A stretch of 64,000 nucleotides of DNA from Paenibacillus baekrokdamisoli (GCF_003945345.1 NZ_AP019308.1:4853501-4917500), one strand, 5' to 3'; positions 18,741-26,881 are shown, counted from the stretch's first letter. Notes: generated from the sequence alone by a model not told the origin. Numbers and translations are program-made.

Positions 18741-18764
18741 AAAGGCGCCCATTTGGGCGCCTTT
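18741..18764. terminator. Strong GC hairpin AAAGGCGCCC/GGGCGCCTTT
   Basis: A perfect 10-bp stem with an ATTT loop is followed by TTTT on the plus strand. No intact plus-strand gene precedes it, so it may belong to a lost gene. A weaker stem, GTGTAATT/AATTACAC, lies at 18869-18890. The rest of 18434-18920 holds only the sigma relic and repeat copy A. Confidence 0.6.
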
Positions 18765-18920
18765 TAAAAAATCATCTAATAAGTCGAAGACTTCCATCGC
18801 CGACCCAACCTGATCATGCCGAGCAAGATCAAGTTGCCGAGGCTCCCGAGAGACGATTCAACTCCTTTGTGTAATTTTGAATAATTACACTTTCCACCTA
18901 CCAAGAGTATAGCGAGGCTG

Positions 18921-19286
18921 TTAATAAATCTTTTTCAGCAGCTCAATAACTTCATCTAGGGTGAGGCCAAAGGATTTGTAGTATGATGTGTCGGTTTCCA
19001 TTTGCTTCAGAATCATTTCGTTGCGTACTCGCAGCTTCTCATCGGACGAGAATTCGGCTACAAAACACCCTTTACCCGTAATTGTATTTATCAAACCGCT
19101 TCGTTCGAGTTCTTCCCAAGCCTTCTTTACGGTGATGACACTAACACGAAGTTCCAGGGCAGCTTGTCGAATGGGCGGTAAACAATAGCCGCTTTCGAGC
19201 TCCCCTTTCAAAATTTGGGCGCTGATTTGTTCGAAAAGCTGCTGATAAATCGGTTTTTCAGATGTGCTCGAGATAGATACGTTCAT
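18921..19286 (-). CDS. GntR-family regulator, YtrA type
   Basis: At 121 residues this is the short YtrA type: an N-terminal winged HTH (KPIYQQLFEQISAQILKGEL, then LRVSVITVKKAWEELERSGL and TGKGCFVA) and a short helical tail (about 75-121) instead of an effector domain. It is the last gene of a three-gene operon, overlapping the permease gene by 4 bp. YtrA-type proteins typically repress their own ABC-transporter operon. An inverted repeat overlapping the operon promoter at 20805-20829 is a fitting operator. Confidence 0.9.
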   Translation of the reverse strand: MNVSISSTSEKPIYQQLFEQISAQILKGELESGYCLPPIRQAALELRVSVITVKKAWEELERSGLINTITGKGCFVAEFSSDEKLRVRNEMILKQMETDTSYYKSFGLTLDEVIELLKKIY

Positions 19287-19939
19287 AAGATTTCAACTTT
19301 TAGGAACCGTTTGACCGCAATTCGATAAGCAATCATAGTGAATGCAATAAATATCACGATTCCTGCAATCAGGATGGATATTTGAAGGGCCATATTATCA
19401 ACCCCGGTACCATTGAAAGTATCAGAGATAAAAGAATTCTGGATTCCGATCCATTGTGCGACTCCGCCAAAAAGCATAGCAGCCGTAATGGATGCGGTCG
19501 CCGCCCCGCCGTATTTATACGCTGTCTTGTAATACATGGGTATAAAGATTATGTTGAAGATCGCGAGCATGACAAAACAGAGTCCCCAAAAACCCATGTG
19601 CGGTGCGAAGAAATAGTAGGTCAAATGCGGGTATAAGCGAATCGTGATCATGCCATAGATCATCGCAATGACAAGATGTAATAATTCCAGGATGACAATA
19701 ACGGTTATCCTTGCTTTCACGATGTCTTTTTTGGTTACGGGCATCATCGTGGTAAACATCAAATCGTTCTGAGTTCTAAACCCGGCAAACATATTCGGTA
19801 TCGTAATCCAACAAAAATACAGAGGGACGAGAAAATAGAGCCAACCGGGAATAAGCATTAAAGCACCCATTAATAAAGGAAGGACGAAAAACATAGGATT
19901 TACTCCTAATTTCAAATCCTTCATCACCAAGTTATACAT
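19283..19939 (-). CDS. ABC exporter membrane subunit
   Basis: The 218-residue protein is almost entirely hydrophobic, with about six membrane spans (MFFVLPLLMGALMLIPGWLY; ILIAGIVIFIAFTMIAYRIA) and no catalytic motif. It overlaps the ATPase gene upstream by 8 bp and the gntR gene downstream by 4 bp, so the three are translated as a unit. It is the membrane partner of the ATPase. Related YtrB/YtrC-like exporters respond to cell-wall-active agents, but the substrate cannot be read here. Confidence 0.85.
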   Translation of the reverse strand: MYNLVMKDLKLGVNPMFFVLPLLMGALMLIPGWLYFLVPLYFCWITIPNMFAGFRTQNDLMFTTMMPVTKKDIVKARITVIVILELLHLVIAMIYGMITIRLYPHLTYYFFAPHMGFWGLCFVMLAIFNIIFIPMYYKTAYKYGGAATASITAAMLFGGVAQWIGIQNSFISDTFNGTGVDNMALQISILIAGIVIFIAFTMIAYRIAVKRFLKVEIL

Positions 19940-20786
19940 ACATATCCTCCTTTTTCGCGAAATAAATCATGATTTCCTCAAGACTCGGCGTAGTTGCTCT
20001 AATATCGGGAGAAGGGTCAAAGTCTCTGGAATGGATCAATCCCGTAAAGCCGAATGAATTGATTTTATAGGAAATCAACTTGTCCTTCACTTGGTGCAGC
20101 TGGCTCTCGCTACCACTAAGTAAACGATAGGACTCCATAAATTCGTTTTTCTCAGAACTGGCGATAATTTGCCCTTTTTCGATGAAGGTAATAAAATCCG
20201 CGCATTTTTCCAAGTCGGATGTAATGTGAGTAGAGAAGAGAATGCTGATTTCGCCATCGACTATGAGCTCTTGAAAAATATCCAACAGATCGTCTCTAGC
20301 GACCGGATCGAGTCCGCTTGTCGGTTCATCAAGGACGAGAAGCTTCGCGCCATGGGATAAAGCAAGGGCCAAGCTGTACTTTACTTTCATTCCCGTCGAC
20401 AATTCGGCAATTTTTTTGTTTTCATCCAATTTGAATCTTCTCAGATAGTTGTAATAGGTTTCATCATCCCAATTCTTGTAGAACTTCTTAATTACATCGG
20501 TCAACGTTTTCATCTTGCTGCGAGTATAGAAATCGATGCCGCCGAATGCGCATCCGATTTCTTGCTTCAATTCGATTTCGTGTTCGGCGATGTTCTTGCC
20601 CAAAATGTGTACCTCGCCGCTATCAATATGAATCATTTTCAAGATCGATTTTATCGTGGTTGTTTTCCCTGCGCCATTGGCACCGATAAACCCCATAATA
20701 TAGCCCTTTTCCAGTTGAAACGATACGTCTTTTAACTGAAAATTTGGGTATTTCTTATTTAAGTTTCGAATGTCTAATGCCAGCAT
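19932..20786 (-). CDS. ABC exporter ATP-binding subunit
   Basis: Walker A is GANGAGKTTT, the signature is a weakened ELSTGMKVK, Walker B is LLVLDEPTSGLD, and the H-loop is FSTHITSD. The C-terminal segment resembles BcrA/YtrB exporters. The start is ATG 20786, placed 5 nt after AAGGAGGT; an in-frame ATG 42 nt upstream would put the operator inside the coding region and has no ribosome site. First gene of the operon, followed by permease and GntR regulator. Likely drug, peptide or envelope-stress exporter. Confidence 0.92.
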   Translation of the reverse strand: MLALDIRNLNKKYPNFQLKDVSFQLEKGYIMGFIGANGAGKTTTIKSILKMIHIDSGEVHILGKNIAEHEIELKQEIGCAFGGIDFYTRSKMKTLTDVIKKFYKNWDDETYYNYLRRFKLDENKKIAELSTGMKVKYSLALALSHGAKLLVLDEPTSGLDPVARDDLLDIFQELIVDGEISILFSTHITSDLEKCADFITFIEKGQIIASSEKNEFMESYRLLSGSESQLHQVKDKLISYKINSFGFTGLIHSRDFDPSPDIRATTPSLEEIMIYFAKKEDMYV

Positions 20787-20804
20787 ACCGTACCTCCTTA
20801 TAAA

Positions 20805-20855
20805 ATTGTGTATGTTGTATATGCACAATGTATCACGGGTAGTTTGTTAAGTCAA
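20805..20855 (-). promoter_or_regulatory. Promoter with overlapping dyad operator for the GntR/ABC operon
   Basis: On the minus strand TTGACT (20855-20850), a 17-nt spacer and TACATT (20832-20827) form a sigma-A promoter. The inverted repeat ATTGTG-N13-CACAAT (20805-20829) overlaps the -10 box and start region, where a repressor would block transcription. The operon-encoded GntR is the obvious candidate; this is inference. Confidence 0.6.
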
Positions 20856-21027
20856 ATGGTTTATAACCTAATTTCGGATAACTTTTCGAGTAAGTTATAG
20901 TCTATCCTGCAAATGACGTAACATTAGCTGATCCACTTAATCGTGCTGCAATTCGACGGTATTGATTGAATAGTCGAAGTGTGCTGCGCAATTCCAGCTC
21001 AAAAAAGGTCCGAACGAACAAGAAAAA

Positions 21028-21073
21028 AGCCACTGCTTAAAAAGCACTAAAACGTGCCTTTTAAGCAGTGGCT
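21028..21073 (-). terminator. 20-bp hairpin terminator
   Basis: AGCCACTGCTTAAAAAGCAC (21028-21047) pairs with 21054-21073 with one mismatch. The minus-strand product ends in a T run. It probably terminates the hxlR-type gene. The rest of 20856-21027 shows no gene. Confidence 0.8.
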
Positions 21074-21143
21074 ACATGTAATAAAAAACCTTTCAAGTCT
21101 TATGAAATATTGGGATGCAAAGGATTCTCTGTGTAAAAGAGTG

Positions 21144-21176
21144 AAATTTTTTCGCCCTACTTATGATACGGTGAAA
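21144..21176 (+). repeat. GATACGG repeat, copy B
   Basis: It reads TTCGCCCTACTTATGATACG then GTGAAA. It shares 20 of 22 core positions with copy C at 27135 and about 19 of 22 with copy A at 18687. It lies between the hxlR-type gene and its terminator. Confidence 0.55.
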
Positions 21177-21210
21177 CGAGTTTGATACCACTGATCGGAT
21201 TCAGACCCAG

Positions 21211-21573
21211 TTATCCATTGATTTCCGTCTTTTCATGGTCATACATCTGCTCTAAGCGAGATAAGTGATTTTTCCCCCAGTTTTGTAGTGCACTTAGAAT
21301 CGGCACTATCCCACGTCCATATTCCGTAAGGGAATATTCTACTTTTGGAGGCACTTGCGCATATACTTTTCGATCAATAATATCATGAAATTCAAGCTCT
21401 TTTAAGTGTGAGGTTAACATTTTTTGAGTGATATCTGGAATAAGTCGTTTTAACTCATTGAACCGTACGGATTCCGACTGTGCCAATTGATACAAGATCA
21501 TCGGCTTCCACTTTCCAGTCACGATTTCTATGGTCGAATAAGCGCCGGGACACTTACCTTTATTGTCATCCAT
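21211..21573 (-). CDS. HxlR-family winged-helix regulator
   Basis: The 120-residue HxlR/DUF24 fold is complete: the conserved N-terminal Cys in GKCPG, the motif TGKWKPMILYQLAQ, FNELKRLIPDITQKMLTSHL, and the wing PPKVEYSLTEYGR. The single N-terminal Cys is the residue used by redox-sensing members (HypR, YodB type). The start is ATG 21573, 10 nt after AAGGAGGT; a TTG further up would place the ribosome site inside the gene. It is divergent from a wrbA relic, with a perfect 8-bp dyad between them. The usual target of such regulators is exactly this kind of quinone reductase, which here is broken. Confidence 0.92.
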   Translation of the reverse strand: MDDNKGKCPGAYSTIEIVTGKWKPMILYQLAQSESVRFNELKRLIPDITQKMLTSHLKELEFHDIIDRKVYAQVPPKVEYSLTEYGRGIVPILSALQNWGKNHLSRLEQMYDHEKTEING

Positions 21574-21593
21574 ACTGACCTTAACCTCCTTCA

Positions 21594-21615
21594 ATAGTAT
21601 CTTTGACGATACTAT
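21594..21615. promoter_or_regulatory. Perfect dyad ATAGTATC-N6-GATACTAT, likely HxlR operator
   Basis: Exact 8-bp arms around a 6-nt spacer lie just upstream of the hxlR-type ribosome site, in the region shared with the divergent wrbA relic. Size and position fit an HxlR/YodB-type operator. No binding evidence exists. Confidence 0.55.
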
Positions 21616-21710
21616 GCCACATTATAGTGCTTACTTCTCAAGCATTTTTATACCGTCTATACTAACCCTTGTAGCGAACAAAATAATAAATGTGCAGAGG
21701 TGCGATAATC

Positions 21711-22037
21711 ATGTCAAATGTAAAACTTGCGATATCTATTATAGTTCGAACGGTACTAATTATCAATTAGCGCAGTGGGCGTCCGAAGGTGCACTCGAAG
21801 TTGATGCAGATATAAAAGTATTAAAAATTCCAGAAACGTTACCACAATCTATCATCGAAAAAATCCAGCTTGGAAGTCCCACTTAGATGCTACACAGGAT
21901 GTCCCTAAGTAACTTTGATTGATATCGAATGGGCAGATGCCATCATTTTTAGTATCCCTACACGATTTGGAAACATGCCCTCACAGATGAAACAATTCCT
22001 TGACACAACAGGTGGACTTTGGTTCCAAGGCAAAACA
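21711..22037 (+). pseudogene. wrbA: WrbA-like NAD(P)H:quinone oxidoreductase, frameshifted and truncated
   Basis: Starting at ATG 21711 (MSNVKLAI) the flavodoxin-like protein can be followed only by changing frame: YYSSNGTNYQLAQWASEGAL, then VLKIPETLPQSIIEK, then NPAWKSHLDATQDVP, then [20 protein letters not shown] and [18 protein letters not shown]. At least three frame changes and an abrupt loss of homology after GKT (about residue 105 of about 200) make it non-functional. Family members reduce quinones with FMN. Its place opposite an HxlR regulator is the usual arrangement for quinone-stress genes. Confidence 0.85.
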
Positions 22038-22107
22038 GCGCTGCACAAACTGCCCCTCGGCAAATTAATCCGCGGGGCTAATTCACTCATGAATAGGAGA
22101 AATTCAT

Positions 22108-23190
22108 ATGCAAAAAAAGACCGGTTCAACAAGCATGAATGACTCAGGAATAGAGATAGGTCTCTATACCTTCGGGGATCTCTTTCCCCATCCACAGACC
22201 CATCGTGCGATCAGTCCACAACAGCGTCTTCAGGAAATATTGGCCGCAGCGAAGCTAGCCGATGAGGCTGGTATCGATGTCTTTGGCATAGGAGAGCACC
22301 ATCGTCTGGATTTCGCTGTATCTGCTACTCCAGTTGTGCTAGCTGCCATTGCTCAAGCCACCCAGCGCATCCGATTGACTAGCGCAACCACAGTGCTGAG
22401 CAGCTCAGATCCGGTGCGGGTGTTTGAGGATTTTGCCACTTTGGATCTACTCTCGAATGGCCGTGCTGAAATCATCGCCGGTCGCGGAGCTTTCGTAGAA
22501 TCCTTCCCACTGTTTGGCTATAATCTAGAAGACTATGATGACCTTTTCAATGAAAAAATCAAATTGCTGCTCCAACTCAACGATAACGATCGAATCACAT
22601 GGAACGGTAATCTCCGCACACCCCTGCGCGATGCAGAGATCGCACCACGTCCCATGCAACAATCACTGCCGATCTGGACTGGTGTTGGAGGTACCCCGGA
22701 GAGCGCAGCGCGGGCCGGCATGCTGGGAACAGGAATGGCACTGGCCATACTTGGCGGCGATCCCGCCAGATTTAAGCCGCTGGTCGACATATATCGAAGC
22801 GCGGGCGCTCAGGCAGGTCATAATCCGGAAGAGCTCAGGGTAGCGGTCTCAGGTCACGGGTATATTTCAAATTCATCCCAGCAGGCTAGGGATGAATTCT
22901 ACCCCTACTACGCCAACTACCTCGAATACTCTATGCGGAAACGTGGGCGTAGATATACATTGTCCCGCACCGACTTCGATCAGATGGCCAGCCCAGATAG
23001 CGGACTTTTCATCGGCAGTCCACAAGAGATCATCGAAAAGATCCTCTACCAACACGAGTTGTTTGGACACAAACGCTTCATCGCCCAGATCGACATTGGT
23101 GGACTTCCCTATTCGAAAGTCGCAGAAGCAATCGAACTACTAGCCACTGAGGTTGCACCAGCCGTACGTCGTGCGACTAGCAAGATTTAG
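22108..23190 (+). CDS. Luciferase-like (LLM-class) flavin-dependent monooxygenase
   Basis: The 360-residue protein has the luciferase-like TIM barrel: [75 protein letters not shown] and the C-terminal [20 protein letters not shown]. Such enzymes use FMNH2 and O2 on small substrates or reduce them with F420. GGAG in AATAGGAG sits 8 nt before the ATG. Codon use is more GC-rich than the wrbA relic before it, and both ends lie against broken genes (wrbA 5', tnpB 3'), so the gene may be a later arrival. The natural substrate is unknown. Confidence 0.9.
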   Translation: MQKKTGSTSMNDSGIEIGLYTFGDLFPHPQTHRAISPQQRLQEILAAAKLADEAGIDVFGIGEHHRLDFAVSATPVVLAAIAQATQRIRLTSATTVLSSSDPVRVFEDFATLDLLSNGRAEIIAGRGAFVESFPLFGYNLEDYDDLFNEKIKLLLQLNDNDRITWNGNLRTPLRDAEIAPRPMQQSLPIWTGVGGTPESAARAGMLGTGMALAILGGDPARFKPLVDIYRSAGAQAGHNPEELRVAVSGHGYISNSSQQARDEFYPYYANYLEYSMRKRGRRYTLSRTDFDQMASPDSGLFIGSPQEIIEKILYQHELFGHKRFIAQIDIGGLPYSKVAEAIELLATEVAPAVRRATSKI

Positions 23191-23398
23191 GGGTGCTAAG
23201 TTACAATCCGCGTCAGATAAATGGAAAAGTTTTAATCCTGCCTATACGAGTCAATCATGCCCGAAATGTTCAGAAAAGAAAAAGGCACACGATAGAACAT
23301 ACAAGTGCCAATGTGGATTTGAGAAACATCGTGATATTGTGGGAGCGATGAACATTCGCTACGCACCTGTGGCAGATGGTAACAGTCTGTCAGCCTAA
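23191..23398 (+). pseudogene. tnpB: C-terminal stump of IS200/IS605 TnpB (OrfB)
   Basis: The frame runs into the TnpB zinc ribbon: NPAYTSQSCPKC, then AHDRTYKCQCGF, then EKHRDIVGAMNIRY, ending at TAA 23398. The four cysteines and the RDIVGAMNI helix containing the last RuvC aspartate are typical. Everything before about 50 residues of this end (TnpB is about 370-400) is missing, replaced by the luciferase-like gene whose stop lies at 23190. It is therefore inactive as a nuclease, but the adjoining RNA region is preserved. Confidence 0.85.
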
Positions 23399-23399
23399 G

Positions 23400-23543
23400 A
23401 TGCAACATGAACTGTCTTAGGAGGGGCGATGACACGCCCTAATCTTGAGAGTTGTCCAAAGCAGAAATGGATTGAGGACGTTAACTACTCAAGAATCCCA
23501 GTCACTTTAGTGACCTTGCGGCTTTAGCCGTGGGAATGTCAAG
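23400..23543 (+). ncRNA. Omega-RNA-like right end of the IS200/IS605 relic
   Basis: Directly after the tnpB stop is GGGCG-ATGACA-CGCCC (23424-23439), then a terminal fold: CCCA (23497-23500) pairs with TGGG (23531-23534) around hairpins GTCAC-TTTA-GTGAC (23501-23514) and CGGC-TTTA-GCCG (23519-23530). It closes with GGGAATGTCAAG. This arrangement matches the right end of many OrfB/TnpB elements, which is also the scaffold of the guide RNA. The 16-20 nt after about 23542 would be the guide position. Expression is unknown. Confidence 0.65.
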
Positions 23544-23586
23544 TGAACCATTTTCTCATACATTGAGTTCGTACTAGTAACAAACA

Positions 23587-23961
23587 CTAGATCCAAGTAT
23601 CATTGGCTGCAGTTAATTCGGACTCAGTACCGTCATTGTTTACTATGCTTCTAGGCTCCACCAACATGATATGGCATTCCTTTTCGGCGGAAGGCTTCAT
23701 CTCGATCCCCTTCGGGAGAACAATCATCTCACCCTTGGAGATTTTAACCTGACCATCACGAAAATCAATGATCATCTCCCCTTCGATCACCATAAATACC
23801 TTATCGGTCTCTTCATGACTATGCCATTCAAACTCCCCGGCAATCTTAATGAGTTTAAATTGATAGTCATTCATTTCACCAATGACTTTCAGAGACCAAA
23901 GATCGTTAAGTTCAGATAGTTTCTCATTTAGATTAATCGCTTGGTAATGGATAGTAATCAC
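23587..23961 (-). CDS. Small cupin-fold protein
   Basis: The 124-residue protein has cupin motif 1 as GEFEWHSHEETDKVFMVIEG (the HxH and Glu are metal ligands) and motif 2 around GEMIVLPKGIEMKPSAE. Single-domain cupins of this size are often small isomerases or sensors; no specific activity can be named. The only early start is GTG 23961, which overlaps the AAGGAG ribosome site, so translation initiation may be weak or the true start may differ. It stands alone on the minus strand. Confidence 0.8.
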   Translation of the reverse strand: MITIHYQAINLNEKLSELNDLWSLKVIGEMNDYQFKLIKIAGEFEWHSHEETDKVFMVIEGEMIIDFRDGQVKISKGEMIVLPKGIEMKPSAEKECHIMLVEPRSIVNNDGTESELTAANDTWI

Positions 23962-24020
23962 TCCTTATTTTTTGGCCTTCAAGCTACCGTTACAGTGAAC
24001 AGGTAAGAGCTAACCATTAT

Positions 24021-25001
24021 CTACTTACGCAAGGCAGTTAATATATTTTGCATAGCGTATTCAGTAGCTAATGGCCCACCAGTAATAGCGGAATTATCCA
24101 TTAAATAGACATTACCTTTCTTTACGGCATTCATAGCATTCCATACATTACTTTGGTTTAAGCCATTCATTAATTGTTCCTCTTTTGTAATGTCACCTAT
24201 AAGGAAAATATGGTCTGCTTGAACAGTTGACATTCCTTCAAACGTAATAAATTCATTATTAGCACCTGTATATGTATCATCTGGTGTAAGCCCCAGTCCC
24301 TTTTCTTTATCAAACGCAATTTTATAGACCGGATTTCCTTCACCTAGAACATTAAAAGTTTTTCCATCCCAAGACAATATAAGTGCTACTGTCTCTCCTT
24401 CCATCGACTTTAATACTTCACGCCCAGTTATGATTTCTTTCATCATTTTATCAATTACTTTTTCTGCTTCGTCTTCTTTTCCAATAATCTCGGCTACTGT
24501 ACGGAGTCCATATTGCCAATCTTCATAGATGTCCTTGTATTTTAACGTAATGACTGGCGCAATTTTATCTAGTGAATCATACACTGCTTTATGATGCTCT
24601 GTTGCTAAAATAAAATCAGGCTTAATAGATAAAACTTTTTCAATACTAGGAGACACTTTATTGCCTAATTCTTCAGCTGAATCCAGCTTTCCTTTTAAAT
24701 AAGATAAAGAAGATAGATACTCTTTTTCAGTCGAAGCAGCAGGTGGCTCACCTAATGCAACTAATATTTCAGGATAAAAATACCATAGTGAGGCTATTTT
24801 TTCTGGTTTTTTCTTGATAACAATTTCTTTACCTAAGGCATCCTTAAATGTTCTCGGCCAATCAGTTGCATCTACATTAACTGCTGATGTAGATGCGCCT
24901 TCTTTAGTTGATCCTTTATTTTCAGCAGGTGCTTCATTACAACCTGCTAGTATGCCTGCTAATAATAGCATTGAGACTAGCAGTCCTTTAATCTTTTGCA
25001 T
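24021..25001 (-). CDS. Siderophore/iron-binding lipoprotein of an ABC importer
   Basis: ATG 25001 follows GGAGG (8 nt). The signal peptide ends in the lipobox LAGC, so the mature protein is lipid-anchored outside the membrane. The periplasmic-binding type III fold (FecB/BtuF family) is shown by EIVIKKKPEKIASL, PSIEKVLSIKPDFILATEHH, DKIAPVITLKYKD and the C-terminal AITGGPLATEYAMQNILTAL. It would deliver a ferric siderophore to an importer, but no permease or ATPase is in the window, so it must share one encoded elsewhere. The AraC gene just upstream on the same strand is the likely activator. Confidence 0.9.
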   Translation of the reverse strand: MQKIKGLLVSMLLLAGILAGCNEAPAENKGSTKEGASTSAVNVDATDWPRTFKDALGKEIVIKKKPEKIASLWYFYPEILVALGEPPAASTEKEYLSSLSYLKGKLDSAEELGNKVSPSIEKVLSIKPDFILATEHHKAVYDSLDKIAPVITLKYKDIYEDWQYGLRTVAEIIGKEDEAEKVIDKMMKEIITGREVLKSMEGETVALILSWDGKTFNVLGEGNPVYKIAFDKEKGLGLTPDDTYTGANNEFITFEGMSTVQADHIFLIGDITKEEQLMNGLNQSNVWNAMNAVKKGNVYLMDNSAITGGPLATEYAMQNILTALRK

Positions 25002-25018
25002 ACGAAATTCCTCCAACA

Positions 25019-25043
25019 TAATGGTTTCTTTAGTTAACCATTA
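25019..25043. promoter_or_regulatory. Inverted repeat TAATGGTT-N9-AACCATTA upstream of the siderophore-binding gene
   Basis: Perfect 8-bp arms lie immediately 5' of the lipoprotein ribosome site, with a TATAAT-like box (ACTATAATAATGG, minus strand) at its upstream edge. It could be an operator for the adjacent AraC protein or a transcript hairpin. It does not match a Fur box. Confidence 0.45.
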
Positions 25044-25087
25044 TTATAGTAAAGTAATTTTTGGATTAGAATGGATGCATGTTGAAA

Positions 25088-25915
25088 TTAGCATGGATTA
25101 TTGATGAACTTCTCTCGATATTCAGTAGGAGAAATGCCACATTGTTTCTTGAACACTCTACTAAAATAAAAGGGGTCAGCCATTCCAACCGTTTGCGCAA
25201 TTTGTTGTACAGGCGCATCACTTGTAAATAGCATTTCTTGCGCCGCGTTTATACGATATTTTAATAAATATTCTGCTGGTCCCATACCTGCATGTCTTCT
25301 AAATATGTAAGAAAGTCGATTTCGATTAACGTTATGTTGTTCTGCAAGCGATGCGATTGTAAGGCTTTGATAATAGTATTCATGAATATAATTAGATACC
25401 CGTTCGAATAAAGTATGCGATTCACAACTATTTTGCCTATTATCAACACATACTAAGGCTTCATTCAGTACGTCACGAAATAGCATTTCGGTCTGAAACA
25501 TCGAAATGCCACCACGCTGATTATACACATGCCAAAGACGCATAATTAATTCAATAAGACGAGGAGATGGTCCTGTTGATAATTCAAAATGCTGATGAGA
25601 AAAGTTTGGCTCTGCTAGTTCTGAGTTACATATCCGGTATAGAACAAGAATATATTCCCAGTCGGTTTTACCAAACATTTTTTGAGCTAGTTTCATTTTT
25701 GCACCACCATGCACAACTTTTCCTGGCGAAAAGATATAAGGCGTTCCATTAAATTCAAATTGCACCTTACCTGTAAGTGGAAACACAAATCCAGGAAAAG
25801 AGTCTGTATAGTCAGCGTGAGGCACACCTGGATTTCTAGCATATCGATATACTCCTTCTACTTGAAAAGGAGTATGTGCAAGATGCTCTGCTAACTGATT
25901 AACGTCAATTTTCAC
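25088..25915 (-). CDS. AraC-family regulator, probable iron/siderophore uptake activator
   Basis: The N-terminal cupin-like sensor domain (about 20-150; PGFVFPLTGKVQFEFNGTPY) is followed by two HTH motifs of the AraC type (about 175-272; IASLAEQHNVNRNRLSYIFR and IAQTVGMADPFYFSRVFKKQ, ending CGISPTEYREKF). It lies directly upstream of the siderophore-binding lipoprotein on the same strand. Bacilli use AraC regulators that sense ferric siderophores to switch on the matching binding protein (Btr is the studied case, although Btr carries a binding-protein domain). Assignment to iron is from context. Confidence 0.88.
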   Translation of the reverse strand: MKIDVNQLAEHLAHTPFQVEGVYRYARNPGVPHADYTDSFPGFVFPLTGKVQFEFNGTPYIFSPGKVVHGGAKMKLAQKMFGKTDWEYILVLYRICNSELAEPNFSHQHFELSTGPSPRLIELIMRLWHVYNQRGGISMFQTEMLFRDVLNEALVCVDNRQNSCESHTLFERVSNYIHEYYYQSLTIASLAEQHNVNRNRLSYIFRRHAGMGPAEYLLKYRINAAQEMLFTSDAPVQQIAQTVGMADPFYFSRVFKKQCGISPTEYREKFINNPC

Positions 25916-26064
25916 ATTGCATACCTCATTTCAATAGTAGTTTACCGGTAATCCTGAGATCGATCGTTGTACATCCTGTGCAGCTCTTGACCATAAGCAG
26001 TACATACAATTCAACAAGCTGCTGTTCCAGTTGTCAGGTGAGGAGCAATTCCGCTTTGCGTAGC

Positions 26065-26228
26065 TTATACCAACAAAATACAATCATAGTGTTCCAGCTC
26101 GGAGGCATTGGCATCGAGAACCGATTTTAAGGTCAGTTCCCCTCCTCACGTATCCCCTGAGCGATGGCTTGAGCCATTTCTTCTATATTGCTCGTCATGC
26201 TGCCATAAATCAGTCTAATAGCCGCCAT
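26065..26228 (-). pseudogene. Flavodoxin remnant, frameshifted
   Basis: From ATG 26228, behind AGGAGGAG, the frame reads MAAIRLIYGSMTSNIEEMAQ then AIAQGIREEGN before TGA. The homology continues one frame over as LKSVLDANASELEHYDCILL then stops. GSMTSN is the FMN phosphate-binding loop of short-chain flavodoxins. Only the first third or so is recognisable. The promoter upstream retains a near-consensus Fur box, as expected of an iron-starvation flavodoxin. Confidence 0.7.
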
Positions 26229-26331
26229 AATCCGAATCTCCTCCTTTAACTGGACTGTGTAAACTCGGAATCAATCAAAAATCTGCCGCTGGAATGCGGA
26301 AAGGTGGGCATGAGGACTCTCGTCTATCTTT

Positions 26332-26360
26332 ACATTATTGATAACGATTATCATTGTCAA
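26332..26360 (-). promoter_or_regulatory. Fur-box promoter, orphaned in front of the flavodoxin relic
   Basis: Minus strand: TTGACA (26360-26355), a 17-nt spacer and TAATGT (26337-26332). GATAACGATTATCATTGTC (26340-26358, plus strand) matches the classical 19-bp Fur box at 17 positions and covers the spacer, so iron-loaded Fur would block RNA polymerase. It points to the flavodoxin relic about 100 nt away. Confidence 0.8.
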
Positions 26361-26378
26361 CCTATATGAACAATAAAA

Positions 26379-26849
26379 ATGCCACACCCGGCTAATGTAC
26401 TTATTGATGATCTGCTGCTGAAACAACTTCCAGGTATACTAAATTTTTCTTTATTTGGACTGCGTCATTTGAAAGACAACGGTTACGTTTTCACTCCATC
26501 AAAAGCAGCAGATGAGATATTAGGATCATATAAGGAAGAAATTAATCCTGTCGAAACGTTCGTAGAAGAAATCATTGTTAAAGGAACCCCTGCCGATCGT
26601 GTGCTCCATAAAAATATAGGTGAAGCGTTCCGGGCTTGGTGTAGGAAAGAAGGCCATAACTCTCTTAGTCAATACACACAGAATCGACTAATCCAAAACA
26701 CTAAAGACATCTTGAAAATGAAAGGAATTACGACCGATGCCGTAAGGAGCAACACCGCCGACAACGCCACTACCGAACCTCACTACGGTTTTGGGTTGAT
26801 CCATCAAGCGGAAGCAAAAAAATGGGCGATTGTGAATGTCACTTTTTGA
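26379..26849 (+). pseudogene. C-terminal fragment of a phage/plasmid-type (D5/P4) primase-helicase
   Basis: The 156-codon frame contains LLLKQLPGILNFSLFGLRHL, then NPVETFVEEIIVKGTPADRV, then IGEAFRAWCRKEGHNSLSQY. These are features of the C-terminal region of D5-like phage/plasmid primases, where a Gly-Ile-Leu-Asn stretch closes the helicase domain and a winged helix follows. The helicase Walker motifs are absent and no ribosome site precedes the ATG. The homology starts about 20 nt after the orphan Fur promoter, marking a junction. With the recombinase relic that follows, it is the debris of an integrated element. Confidence 0.65.
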
Positions 26850-26881
26850 CCTGACAACGTCACGTGTATCCAATGAAATGA

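Noticed and set aside
26379-26849. Primase fragment as a Fur-regulated gene
   Set aside because: The Fur-box promoter faces the minus strand (TTGACA and TAATGT are on that strand), so it cannot drive this plus-strand fragment.
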